Source: Oscillospiraceae bacterium
GTDB taxonomy: Bacteria > Bacillota > Clostridia > Oscillospirales > Ruminococcaceae
Reading direction: 5' to 3'
Assembly (NCBI GenBank): GCA_031280965.1
Contig: JAITFZ010000031.1
Coordinates: forward strand, 1-42,535
Length of the DNA stretch: 42,535 nt
The notes under the pieces were generated by a model. It ran no database searches and was not told the origin of the DNA. It saw only the letters and a program-made list of their open reading frames with translations. The translations under genes and the position numbers were made by a program. Shown here one piece after another: positions 1 through 7,023 of the stretch (its first letter is position 1; every line of letters starts with the position of its first letter).

Positions 1-736
1 CTTCGCCTACATAAAATTCATTTTCAATCAGAAAAATAGTGTCGAAATCAATGTCGTAATCACGCATGATTTCATGCAAGCGAAGCCTGCTCATATATCC
101 GTTTTCGGGTTCATTTATCAACGCATCGGTTTTTATTAAGGTTCCGATTTCACAAACAGAGTCATCGGGGAATCTAAAACCTTCTCCAAGCAAAGGAAAC
201 CAAAACTGATTATTATAACCGCCCGTTATTAATCCTTCATACATTATGTATGGGACGTTAATATCAAGCCATAAAATACTTGAACCTGTTTGGTAATCTG
301 AACTCAAAAAAATAATCGTGTCTCCATTCCGGTAATAATTCCAAGAGGTGTTTAAATTATGCCGGAAAGTTTTTTCGGAATCGTCTAAAATTAATAACCC
401 GTTTTCCAATTCTCCATAAAACCAATCTAACCCCTCCCACGTCCCGAACATATACTGCCTGAAAACATCGGGGTCGCAGATTTCCCAATCGCTGCTGTCT
501 GTCCACACATCACCGTTTTCATCTATGAAATACCCCAACAACTCCAGCGGTTTCAATCTTGATAAATCTGTCGGCGGTTCTTCGGGAGCGTCGGGCTGCT
601 CGGGCGGTTCTTCCGGTTTGCCTGAAGTTGCGGACGGTTCGTTTGGTTGCATGTTATAATCAGGCGCGGGCGCCGTGCAACCCTCAACGATAAGCGCGAA
701 TATAACTGCAAAAACAACAAATAATTTCAGTTTCAT
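1..736 (-). CDS. Putative lipoprotein, first of a tandem paralogous pair (3' end outside window)
   Basis: The reading frame is open from the ATG at 736 down to the window edge, giving about 245 residues without the C-terminus. The N-terminus (MKLKLFVVFAVIFALIVEGC) is a signal peptide ending in a lipobox-like Cys at residue 20, with an unusual Glu at -2. A Pro/Glu linker (EEPPEQPDAPEEPP) follows, then a body of unknown family rich in Trp, Tyr and Asp. The start overlaps the stop of the upstream paralogue by ATGA (733-736), which suggests translational coupling. The body also resembles the upstream protein, for example in the shared motif 'INEPENxYxSRLRLxEI'. It is probably an extracytoplasmic anchored protein; its function is unknown. 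Confidence 0.75.
   Translation of the reverse strand, partial: MKLKLFVVFAVIFALIVEGCTAPAPDYNMQPNEPSATSGKPEEPPEQPDAPEEPPTDLSRLKPLELLGYFIDENGDVWTDSSDWEICDPDVFRQYMFGTWEGLDWFYGELENGLLILDDSEKTFRHNLNTSWNYYRNGDTIIFLSSDYQTGSSILWLDINVPYIMYEGLITGGYNNQFWFPLLGEGFRFPDDSVCEIGTLIKTDALINEPENGYMSRLRLHEIMRDYDIDFDTIFLIENEFYVGE
505..643. repeat. Direct repeat, copy 1 (lipoprotein linker region)
   Basis: About 139 bp almost identical to 1479-1617, differing at only a few positions near the ends and the middle. It encodes the 'FIDENGDV' to Pro/Glu linker segment of the first lipoprotein. The flanking parts of the two genes have diverged far more. Confidence 0.8.
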
Positions 737-1719
737 TGTTCCAAATTCCTTTCGTGTGATGAGATATATTCCTCAAACTGCTCATTGTCTGCTTCAACAG
801 TCCTTTCCCACTCGCCGTTTATCTTTTCTATCGTATACACTACATCAATCTCAACAAAATCATAATAACTACGCAATTTAGACTTTAATACAAGATTGTT
901 GGGAGCTTCGGAAATAAGATAGATGCTGTTAGCGAAAAACCAATCATCTATGAGAAATAGCTGTCCGTCTTCAGCTTCATAGTAAATTTCGGTAAGCATT
1001 TTTCGGTCTATTTCATATTCCTTTGCAATTTCATAAAGCCGCAAGCGACTTAAATAATTATTTTCAGGTTCGTTAATATACGCGTTCGTTTTTGACAGAA
1101 TTCCGATGTCGGGAATCCATGAATTCTCTATGTTCCCTGCATATAACCCTTCGTCAAAATAACTTAAATTCTGCATTGAATACAATGTTTCCGGCTCATT
1201 TGTGTCCATCCAATAAATAGTATGAAGCCCTCCATTAACAAAATCGGTTGCAATTACATTTTCACCTATTCGTCCGACCCTGCCCGTAAGAAGAGCAAAA
1301 GCGTTGCTTAATTCGGAATCGTCTACAATTAAAGGGATAATTTCGGCTACTCCGTTATTGAGGCGAAGTGAGTAACTCCATGTTCCGAAAAAGTATTTTC
1401 TGAACGTTTCGGGTTCAAATTCGCCAAAATAGTAGCCATTGAAAGGTTTATTGCTAACATCAGACGGAAAATTAATTAACACATCACCGTTTTCATCTAT
1501 GAAATACCCCAACAACTCCAGCGGTTTCAACCTTGATAAATCTGTCGGCGGTTCTTCGGGCGCGTCGGGCTGCTCGGGCGGTTCTTCCGGTTTGCCTGAA
1601 GTTGCGGGCGGTTCTTCGGGCTGTAAAACATCATCAGTAACAGCCGGTTTCGCGCACCCTCCGAGAATGAGCATAAGAGCAAGCGCAACAGCAATGAATA
1701 AATTGTATTTTAGTTTCAT
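733..1719 (-). CDS. Putative lipoprotein, second of the tandem paralogous pair
   Basis: A 328-residue protein. I chose the ATG at 1719 because AGAAGGAG lies 9 nt upstream and the resulting N-terminus (MKLKYNLFIAVALALM) matches the paralogue downstream; a longer frame opens at 1752 but has no comparable site. The signal peptide ends in the lipobox LGGC, with the Cys near residue 22. The linker EEPPEQPDAPEEPP follows, then about 265 residues of unknown fold with 'NEPENNYLSRLRLYEIAKEY' in the second half. It shares its operon and a 4-nt overlap with the next lipoprotein. A promoter with a 17-nt spacer sits at 1751-1779. Surface location is inferred from the lipobox; no function is recognised. 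Confidence 0.8.
   Translation of the reverse strand: MKLKYNLFIAVALALMLILGGCAKPAVTDDVLQPEEPPATSGKPEEPPEQPDAPEEPPTDLSRLKPLELLGYFIDENGDVLINFPSDVSNKPFNGYYFGEFEPETFRKYFFGTWSYSLRLNNGVAEIIPLIVDDSELSNAFALLTGRVGRIGENVIATDFVNGGLHTIYWMDTNEPETLYSMQNLSYFDEGLYAGNIENSWIPDIGILSKTNAYINEPENNYLSRLRLYEIAKEYEIDRKMLTEIYYEAEDGQLFLIDDWFFANSIYLISEAPNNLVLKSKLRSYYDFVEIDVVYTIEKINGEWERTVEADNEQFEEYISSHERNLEQ
1479..1617. repeat. Direct repeat, copy 2 (lipoprotein linker region)
   Basis: Partner of 505-643 at an offset of 974 bp. It encodes the same linker segment in the second lipoprotein. The high nucleotide identity inside otherwise diverged paralogues points to recent gene conversion or duplication. Confidence 0.8.
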
Positions 1720-1750
1720 TAATGTAAACTCCTTCTGTTTGTACCTTCTC

Positions 1751-1779
1751 ATTATATACCATCACTGCCATTTTTGCAA
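1751..1779 (-). promoter_or_regulatory. Sigma-A-type promoter for the lipoprotein pair
   Basis: On the minus strand: -35 TTGCAA (1779-1774), a 17-nt spacer, and -10 TATAAT (1756-1751). Transcription would start about 25 nt before the lipoprotein start codon. No comparable promoter is visible on the plus strand for the phage genes that begin at 1815. Confidence 0.6.
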
Positions 1780-1814
1780 GCCAATATTTTTAACACCGAA
1801 AGGAGGTGAATAAG

Positions 1815-2114
1815 ATGACAGATGAAATGGAATTCACCGAAGAAACAGGCGAAATTGAACCTTGTGAATGTCAAGCCGATATAAATGAATTAAAAGATGA
1901 ACTTGACAATTTGAGGAACCGCATATCCCTGCTTACCAAAGACAATGCCGAGCTGATTACTGACAATCTGGCGCTTCGAGCAAAGACGGAAGCTCTGCTC
2001 GAGGCAAGGGCGGCCCTGCCCGAATTCTCAATCCCCACCGAAATACACTCCGACAAGTACGCGGGTGTACGGGAAGCGTTCAAAAACGCGAACACGTTTT
2101 TTAAACGGAAATAA
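1815..2114 (+). CDS. Small coiled-coil protein before the capsid gene (possible scaffold remnant)
   Basis: A 99-residue acidic protein. AAAGGAGGTG sits 6 nt before the ATG at 1815; an upstream GTG at 1806 lies inside that site and is rejected. Residues about 22-65 form a predicted coiled coil (ELKDELDNLRNRISLLTKDN), and the C-terminal third is basic. In A118-like and related phages the gene directly before the major capsid protein is a scaffold (Gp20 type), usually about twice this length. A shortened scaffold is therefore a reasonable inference, but no sequence signature proves it. It is the first gene of the plus-strand phage block, only 26 nt before the capsid gene. Confidence 0.6.
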   Translation: MTDEMEFTEETGEIEPCECQADINELKDELDNLRNRISLLTKDNAELITDNLALRAKTEALLEARAALPEFSIPTEIHSDKYAGVREAFKNANTFFKRK

Positions 2115-2140
2115 ACTTAATTAAGAAAGGAAATTTTATT

Positions 2141-3034
2141 ATGGCAATCAACACAATCGAATACGGCGCAGTATTCCAAAAAGAATTAGACAAGCAGGTT
2201 CTCGAGGGTTCCACCTCCGGCTGGATGGAAGAGAACGCAGGACAGGTAATTTACAGCGGCGGCAAGGAAATCAAACTGCCGCTTGTTTCAACACAAGGGC
2301 TCGCGGATTATGACCGCGACACCGGTTATTCATCGGGCGCAGTAACCTTTACCTACGAAACTTATAAGATGAATCAGGACAGAGGAAGAAGGTTCAGATT
2401 AGACGCAGTCGATGTGGACGAAACCGCATTCGCGCTGTCTGCCGCAAACGTTGCGGGCGAGTTTCAGCGTACTCGTGTTATTCCCGAAATCGATGCTTAC
2501 AGATACTCGAAATTAGCATCGCTTGCAGGGATTAAAAGTGATTATATCCCTAATGCCGATGATGTGTTTTCGGAACTCACGGCAGGACTCGGGCAGGTTA
2601 TGGATATAACAGGCGGCGAGGGAGAAATTGTTGTGGTTATATCAAGACCGGTTTATGACGCACTGCTTTCTTCCCCGGAAATTCTCAAGACCATTGAAGT
2701 CGGAAGCTTTAAACAGGGCGAAGTTGATTTCGAGGTTAAATACTTAAACGGCGCGTGTCTTATTCCCGTGCCGAGCGCGAGAATGAAAACTGCGTACAGC
2801 TTCCTCTCCGGCAATGAGGGCGGTTTCACTCCCGCCAATAACGCAAAGGACATCAACTGGATTATTTGCCCTAAAAACGCGCCGATTGCTGTTTCAAAAA
2901 CAGACAACGTAAAAATTATAGCGCCGGAAAGCAACCAGTTTGCTGATGCGTGGGACATCGACTACAGAAAATACCACGACCTGTTCCTGCCGAAAAACAA
3001 GCAGAGCGTAGTCGCGGTAAGCGTAAAGGGATAA
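2141..3034 (+). CDS. Phage major capsid protein
   Basis: A 297-residue protein starting at 2141 behind AAGAAAGGA. Its N-terminus (MAINTIEYGAVFQKELDKQV) and the segments 'GWMEENAGQV', 'YDRDTGYSSGAV', 'RRFRLDAVDVDETAF' and 'RVIPEIDAYRYSKLA' follow the pattern of the major capsid proteins common in Firmicutes siphophage prophages. It would form the icosahedral shell. The gene is full length with no interruption. No prohead protease gene is present, and the N-terminus shows no obvious cleaved delta domain. The next genes are connector and neck proteins, supporting the assignment by order. Confidence 0.88.
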   Translation: MAINTIEYGAVFQKELDKQVLEGSTSGWMEENAGQVIYSGGKEIKLPLVSTQGLADYDRDTGYSSGAVTFTYETYKMNQDRGRRFRLDAVDVDETAFALSAANVAGEFQRTRVIPEIDAYRYSKLASLAGIKSDYIPNADDVFSELTAGLGQVMDITGGEGEIVVVISRPVYDALLSSPEILKTIEVGSFKQGEVDFEVKYLNGACLIPVPSARMKTAYSFLSGNEGGFTPANNAKDINWIICPKNAPIAVSKTDNVKIIAPESNQFADAWDIDYRKYHDLFLPKNKQSVVAVSVKG

Positions 3035-3039
3035 ACGAC

Positions 3040-3405
3040 ATGATTGTTAATACCGATTATTATTACAATTCAGGTTTTGAAAACAAAGGTGATACGCAGG
3101 GGCTTGAAAGAGCCCTTGCGCGCGCCGAAAGGCTGATTGACCTTGTTACTTCAGGAAAATGCCGGGAATTAGACAGCTTGCCCGAAGCGGCACAGGAACA
3201 GCTAAAATATGCTGTCTGCGCTCAAGCCGAGTGGTATGTGATTTACGGTTACGGAAACCCTGACGACACAATTGACTGCAAGGTCAGGCTCGGCGACTTT
3301 TCCTACGAGAGCAGAAATAACGGCGTGACTAAAAGCCTGTCACCTGTAGCGGAGGGCACATTAAAACTTTCGGGATTGTTATATTCAGGAACGGAGGTTA
3401 AGTAG
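3040..3405 (+). CDS. Phage head-tail connector protein
   Basis: A 121-residue protein. I chose the ATG at 3040, 5 nt after the capsid stop, with AAAGGG upstream; a longer frame from 2950 overlaps the capsid gene and is rejected. It is helical and carries 'LERALARAERLIDLVTSGK' and 'AVCAQAEWYVIYG', the pattern of small gp6-like connectors that join the portal ring to the neck. It ends in TAG immediately before the next ATG. No portal gene is visible for it to bind in this window. Confidence 0.7.
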   Translation: MIVNTDYYYNSGFENKGDTQGLERALARAERLIDLVTSGKCRELDSLPEAAQEQLKYAVCAQAEWYVIYGYGNPDDTIDCKVRLGDFSYESRNNGVTKSLSPVAEGTLKLSGLLYSGTEVK

Positions 3406-3738
3406 ATGACGCTTTCAAGACCGATTCCAAAAGCACTGCTCCCCCATACCGCGGTGTTAAAAACACCCGTGCCGAATATTTTCAGCGACACTTATGACGA
3501 AATTACACTTTATAATGTCCGCATTGAACAGAATGAAAAGGTTCGCCAAACAAAGTCGGGCGATACAAGAACAAGGGGCGCAAAGATGTATTTTGACTGT
3601 AGCAACTCCGCGCCCTTAAATGCGGAATTCAAAACAGAACAGCTTGTTGTTTTTTGCGGCGAAACATATAAAATTGAAGCGGTAAAAGCCGTTGCGGCAG
3701 TTGATAAAATTCATCATTACCGGATTGATTTAATTTAG
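3406..3738 (+). CDS. Phage minor capsid protein / head-closure (stopper) protein
   Basis: A 110-residue beta-rich protein starting directly at the base after the previous stop. The sequence 'IPKALLPHTAVLKTPVPN' and the C-terminal 'GETYKIEAVKAVAAVDKIHHYRI' match the putative minor capsid protein family of A118-like phages (Minor_capsid_1 type), thought to close the head after DNA packaging. Its position between the connector and a second minor capsid protein agrees with the conserved order in those phages. The gene is intact. A 154-nt gap with unusual secondary structure follows before the next gene. Confidence 0.7.
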   Translation: MTLSRPIPKALLPHTAVLKTPVPNIFSDTYDEITLYNVRIEQNEKVRQTKSGDTRTRGAKMYFDCSNSAPLNAEFKTEQLVVFCGETYKIEAVKAVAAVDKIHHYRIDLI

Positions 3739-3750
3739 CGGGAAGTAATA

Positions 3751-3784
3751 CTAAAATCCAATAAACTCGTTTATTGGATTTTAG
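3751..3784. repeat. Perfect 34-bp palindrome between phage genes
   Basis: Two 16-nt arms (CTAAAATCCAATAAAC and its exact complement) around a TC centre. It starts 12 nt after the stop of the stopper gene. There is no following T-run on either strand, so it is not a standard intrinsic terminator. It could be a transcript-processing hairpin, a recombination site or an insertion scar. Confidence 0.75.
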
Positions 3785-3813
3785 GGATGGCGCTGTTGAA
3801 ACAGAATACAGCC

Positions 3814-3886
3814 GAAACGGGGAAAATGTCGTTTTCGCTTCGTTTTAAAACGAACCTATTCTCTGTTGGTAAAGAAAGGACTTTAT
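3814..3886 (+). repeat. Structured 73-nt element, copy 1
   Basis: Matches 8967-9039 at 68 of 73 positions with no gaps. It contains an outer stem (AACGGGGAA with TTCTCTGTT), an inner hairpin GAAAA-TGTCG-TTTTC and the palindrome TTCGTTTTAAAACGAA, a layout that could fold as a three-way junction. It ends with the ribosome binding site (AGAAAGGA) of the following gene, 12 nt before its ATG. It is probably a cis-acting RNA element, but this is not a family I recognise. Confidence 0.7.
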
Positions 3887-3892
3887 AAAAAT

Positions 3893-4243
3893 ATGAACAT
3901 AGCCGCTGAAATGCTTAAACTCGGATTAAGACTGACCGTTGCCGCCGCCGCGGCGCAAATCGAATTGTCAAGAACCGCGCTTGAAGACTGCAATCGTTTT
4001 TGCAAACTTGACACCGGGGAGCTGCGTGATTCAAGCTACAGGGCGAGCAATTTACTTAAAGGCAGATTAGTTTGGAATGCTAAGTATGCGCGTCATGCTT
4101 ATTTTTTGGGCGAAGCGGATAGGTCTAAGAACCCGTTAGCTTCAAGACTATGGGCGCACAAGGCGGCGGCGCTTTATTCTGACAGATGGAAGCGGGCGGC
4201 AAAGTTCAGATTTGCCGCTTCCATGCTGCGAAGGGGGTTTTAA
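3893..4243 (+). CDS. Phage minor capsid protein (neck / tail completion)
   Basis: A 116-residue protein. The ATG at 3893 follows AGAAAGGA by 12 nt; a TTG-started frame at 3866 would read through the upstream structured element and is less likely. The segments 'LDTGELRDSSYRAS', 'WNAKYARHAYFLG' and 'ASRLWAHKA' match the second minor capsid family of A118-like phages (Minor_capsid_2 type), which sits at the neck where the tail joins the head. It ends one base before the next start codon. The arrangement of 73-nt element, ribosome site and start is repeated before the fibre-like gene at 9046. Confidence 0.7.
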   Translation: MNIAAEMLKLGLRLTVAAAAAQIELSRTALEDCNRFCKLDTGELRDSSYRASNLLKGRLVWNAKYARHAYFLGEADRSKNPLASRLWAHKAAALYSDRWKRAAKFRFAASMLRRGF

Positions 4244-4244
4244 T

Positions 4245-4622
4245 ATGATATTGGAAACGCAAATTCTTACTGCCGTGATTGATTATTTAAACGAAACATG
4301 CCGGCCCTTTTGCTCGGTGACGACGGGCGGGATTTCACCTGACAACAACGGAATCAGCGCGGAAATCGCGCCGGGTCACGCTAAATCGGCTTACCTTGAC
4401 GGCGGGGTTTTTCAACGTTTGCCGATTCTGCTGTTAATCAAACATCAGCGGCATCAAACGGCAATGGAAACAGCGTTCACGCTGGCAAAGGCTGCTCGTA
4501 ACAAACAAAATATTCACAGCAAAGTTGCGGGGCTCAGCGTAGGTTCCGCTCCCGAATTCGTACAGCGAAGCGGAGCGGATTATATCTACAGTCTTATAAT
4601 TAACATAGATTACATGGTGTAA
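4245..4622 (+). CDS. Phage minor capsid / tail terminator-like protein
   Basis: A 125-residue protein. The ATG at 4245 lies one base after the previous TAA and is preceded by GAAGGGGGT; an in-frame upstream start at 4212 has no site. The sequence pattern ('CRPFCSVTTGGISPDNNGIS', 'YLDGGVFQRLPILLLIKH', and 'SGADYIYSLIINIDYMV' at the C-terminus) fits the third minor capsid family of A118-like phages (Minor_capsid_3 type), which acts like a tail terminator capping the tail tube. It sits directly before the tail tube gene, as in those phages. Confidence 0.65.
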   Translation: MILETQILTAVIDYLNETCRPFCSVTTGGISPDNNGISAEIAPGHAKSAYLDGGVFQRLPILLLIKHQRHQTAMETAFTLAKAARNKQNIHSKVAGLSVGSAPEFVQRSGADYIYSLIINIDYMV

Positions 4623-4648
4623 TATTATTTACGAAAGGAACTTATAAA

Positions 4649-5101
4649 ATGGTAGAATTAAACAATCAAATCACCGCCGAACTTGACATCACGCCGGGAG
4701 GAACACAACGCACATGGAGAAGTCTGTGTACAGCGTTCAAGAGCATAAGCCGGTCACTCGGCGAAAACGTTTATACGGCAAGTTATTTATCGGACGGCGG
4801 GTTCTCTTCAAGCGAAGTGACAGGGCTTAATTTCACGGTGACATTCCGCGGCGATTACATCGCGGGCGACCCCGTGATTGAGTACATTTTTTCAAAAGAT
4901 GTGCTTTACGGTGTTGGAGATGCACGAAAAACCAAGCTTAGGCTCACTAAAAAAACAGGGGTTGCCGAAGGCGGTACAGGAGCAGTTATTTGGGACGTAA
5001 CAATGACAAAGATTCAGGAATCCGGCGGCGATGCAAACGAGCCGAACAGCGTGACGTTAGAGCTGAAAGGCGCGGGCAGACCTGATATTACGGGGTTATA
5101 A
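4649..5101 (+). CDS. Phage tail tube (major tail) protein
   Basis: A 150-residue protein starting at 4649 behind ACGAAAGGA. The segments 'TPGGTQRTWRSLCTAFKSIS', 'FRGDYIAGDPVIEYIFS', 'GDARKTKLRL' and 'NSVTLELKGAGRPDITGL' fit the tail tube proteins of Firmicutes siphophages. Hexamers of this protein would stack into the tube. No sheath gene accompanies it, so the tail is of the non-contractile type. Two tail assembly chaperone genes and the tape measure follow, which is the standard tail order. Confidence 0.8.
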   Translation: MVELNNQITAELDITPGGTQRTWRSLCTAFKSISRSLGENVYTASYLSDGGFSSSEVTGLNFTVTFRGDYIAGDPVIEYIFSKDVLYGVGDARKTKLRLTKKTGVAEGGTGAVIWDVTMTKIQESGGDANEPNSVTLELKGAGRPDITGL

Positions 5102-5106
5102 GCATT

Positions 5107-5442
5107 GTGATTAAAAAGAAAATCCGCCTAAATCTTCAGGGCGAAAAAGTTATATTAACCGTAAACGGCAAGGATGCAATTAACGCTCTCGGCGAGCTTT
5201 ACGAAAACCTAACTGACAGCATCGGCGACCGGACGCAAAGTAACGAAGCGGGATACGCGGCAATCAATATGTTTTTGAATCTTTTCGGGGAAGAAATTAC
5301 AGAAAAGTTGCTGCTTTACTGCGAAAAAAAGCCCGAAAAAGCAATGAGGAAGTACGGGCGCCTGATTAGACGCGTACTGTATCCGCTTTGCGTCCGTCAA
5401 AGAAGGCAGGACGACAGACGAGGGGTGAGGAAATACCTGTGA
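5107..5442 (+). CDS. Tail assembly chaperone (first of two)
   Basis: A 111-residue basic protein that begins with GTG at 5107, 5 nt after the tail tube stop. It has a short beta-rich start (KIRLNLQGEKVILTVNGKDA) and helices behind it, with a charged C-terminus rich in Arg. By position between tail tube and Gp15-like protein it is the first tail assembly chaperone. The stop shares GTGA with the next gene (5439-5442), indicating translational coupling in place of the programmed frameshift used by many phages. Identification rests mainly on gene order. Confidence 0.6.
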   Translation: MIKKKIRLNLQGEKVILTVNGKDAINALGELYENLTDSIGDRTQSNEAGYAAINMFLNLFGEEITEKLLLYCEKKPEKAMRKYGRLIRRVLYPLCVRQRRQDDRRGVRKYL

Positions 5443-5954
5443 AGCTTGGATTTTCGCTTGAAAATAAAATTAGTTTAGGCGGTAAACAATATTGCCTTGA
5501 TGTAAGCTTTCATAATGTAATGAAGGCGACGGCGCTGTTGAAAGATAGCGATATTTCCGAGAGGGTGAGGGTGAGTACTGTACTGAGGCTTCTTTTGACT
5601 CCTGTCTCACATATCCGCACCCGCTTCTTCTCTTTTTCGCAAAAAACCGTTCTGCTCAAAACACTTTTCGATACCTTAGTCACAAATTCAAATACAAACA
5701 AGAGCTCTGACTCTATACTTTCCCTCGAAAACGACGGCGTCTTAATTTACAGCGCATTTATGCAGGTTTACGGTATTGACCTTTATAAAGACCGCCTTGA
5801 TTGGCGGTCTTTTTGCGCCCTGCTTTCCTGCATACCCGAGAATACCGCGCTTTTTAGTGTCATGAGAGCAAGGCAGTGTGAAACATCCGAGAGCATGAAT
5901 GAGGGGCTCGAAACTTTATTCAATAAACTAACTGGAGGAAATAAAAATGACTGA
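5439..5954 (+). CDS. Bacteriophage Gp15-family tail assembly chaperone
   Basis: A 171-residue protein. I chose the GTG at 5439 because GTGAGG lies 8 nt upstream and the protein then starts with 'VKLGFSLENKISLGGKQYCL', the usual start of Gp15 proteins; a longer frame from 5388 lacks a site. The remainder ('FHNVMKATALLKDSDISERV', 'DWRSFCALLSCIPENTALFS') fits the Gp15 family, which lies before the tape measure gene in A118-like phages and probably helps load the tape measure. It overlaps the chaperone before it by 4 nt and the tape measure gene by 8 nt. Confidence 0.72.
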   Translation: MKLGFSLENKISLGGKQYCLDVSFHNVMKATALLKDSDISERVRVSTVLRLLLTPVSHIRTRFFSFSQKTVLLKTLFDTLVTNSNTNKSSDSILSLENDGVLIYSAFMQVYGIDLYKDRLDWRSFCALLSCIPENTALFSVMRARQCETSESMNEGLETLFNKLTGGNKND

Positions 5955-6651
5955 TGGCAGTATTGTATATGAAGTGCGGGTTGACAGCGGTAACGTAAGC
6001 GGCGACCTTGCAAAAGCAGGCTCACTTCTCGAAAGAGGTACGAACGAAATTAACCGCCTCGCAGTAAATACAGCACAGGTTTTCGGGAAAATATTAGGCG
6101 ATGTATTCGGAAACAGCGCGTCTTATGCAGGGCGCGCAATTTCAAAGTTAGGTACAGGTTTAGATAAACTGAAAAACTCAGCGGCTCCGCTCGCAAGCGC
6201 TCTTGCTCCTGTTTCAAAAGAGCTTGAAAAAATATCTAAATTAAGTCTGCCCAATGTAGGCGAAGTTACGGGGAAAGCCGCTTCAAAAGCCGCCTCAAAG
6301 GATAAAAGCGGAGGGAACGTATCGGTCATGGCACAGCATTTTCCCTCGTTCGCATCGGGGACAAGCTACATTCCTTACGATGATTTCCCCGCGCTGCTGC
6401 ATAAGGGTGAGGCGGTATTAACCGCAAACGAAAACGCCGCGCTTAAAGCGGCGGGAGGAATCGATGCAATGCGCGGTGCGGCTACCCGACCCGTACTTAT
6501 GCAAAACAATGCTGATTTTTCTGCGCTCGGAGAATTCGGCAAAAGACCTGTTGAAGTTACTCTCAAAATCGGCGAGTATGAATTTACACAAATTATCGCC
6601 GACACGATGAACAATCTTTACAGGCAGTGGGGAATGAATCCGCTTAAATGA
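5947..6651 (+). CDS. Very short phage tail tape measure protein
   Basis: A 234-residue protein starting at 5947 behind GGAGG. The N-terminal half resembles tape measure starts (helical, 'LAKAGSLLERGTNEINRLAV'). The C-terminal half carries the typical tape measure tail 'GTSYIPYDDFPALLHKGEAV' followed by LTANENAALKAAGG. Tape measures of related phages are usually around a thousand residues or more and include long helical and membrane-active regions; those are missing here while the frame is open throughout. Since tail length scales with tape measure length, the tail would be very short. Either an in-frame internal deletion occurred or the particle has been specialised. Confidence 0.75.
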   Translation: MTDGSIVYEVRVDSGNVSGDLAKAGSLLERGTNEINRLAVNTAQVFGKILGDVFGNSASYAGRAISKLGTGLDKLKNSAAPLASALAPVSKELEKISKLSLPNVGEVTGKAASKAASKDKSGGNVSVMAQHFPSFASGTSYIPYDDFPALLHKGEAVLTANENAALKAAGGIDAMRGAATRPVLMQNNADFSALGEFGKRPVEVTLKIGEYEFTQIIADTMNNLYRQWGMNPLK

Positions 6652-6674
6652 ATTGAAAGGAAGTGTAATGTAAA

Positions 6675-7022
6675 GTGGATATATACTTTAATAACTACAA
6701 ACTCCCTAACGTTATATCGTATCAGGTGCAGCGTTCAACGCGCAACACTAAGACAGAGTATAATGCCGAGGGGGATATGCTTATAGATATGGTAAACAGA
6801 AAACATATCCTAACGGTTTATTTAGGGGGGCTCCGGTCACAAGAACTCCGTCACCTCCTGACAATAACCGACAGCATCTTTTTCACCGTAAGGTTTGAAA
6901 GCCCGGTTTTAGGGCAGGTGAACGCCCTGTTCCACATGAAAGAGCAAGCCGCCGAAACGGATTTTGTGCTTCAGGGAGTAACCTATTATAAGGCGTTAAG
7001 ATTAATATTAGAGGAGCGATAA
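6675..7022 (+). CDS. Phage tail / baseplate protein (distal-tail position)
   Basis: A 115-residue protein with a GTG start at 6675; AAAGGA lies 13 nt upstream, a slightly long spacing. The sequence (MDIYFNNYKLPNVISYQVQR) begins like small tail proteins that follow the tape measure in Firmicutes prophages, with 'AEGDMLIDMVNRKHILTVYL' in the middle. By position it takes the place of the distal tail protein connecting tail tube and baseplate hub, but it is shorter than typical Dit proteins. It ends one base before the next start codon region. Confidence 0.55.
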   Translation: MDIYFNNYKLPNVISYQVQRSTRNTKTEYNAEGDMLIDMVNRKHILTVYLGGLRSQELRHLLTITDSIFFTVRFESPVLGQVNALFHMKEQAAETDFVLQGVTYYKALRLILEER

Positions 7023-7023
7023 A

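Noticed and set aside
5388-5460. Programmed frameshift between the two tail chaperone genes, as in many phages
   Set aside because: The second gene has its own GTG at 5439 with GTGAGG 8 nt upstream and a GTGA overlap; no slippery heptamer was seen, so coupled re-initiation explains the arrangement better.
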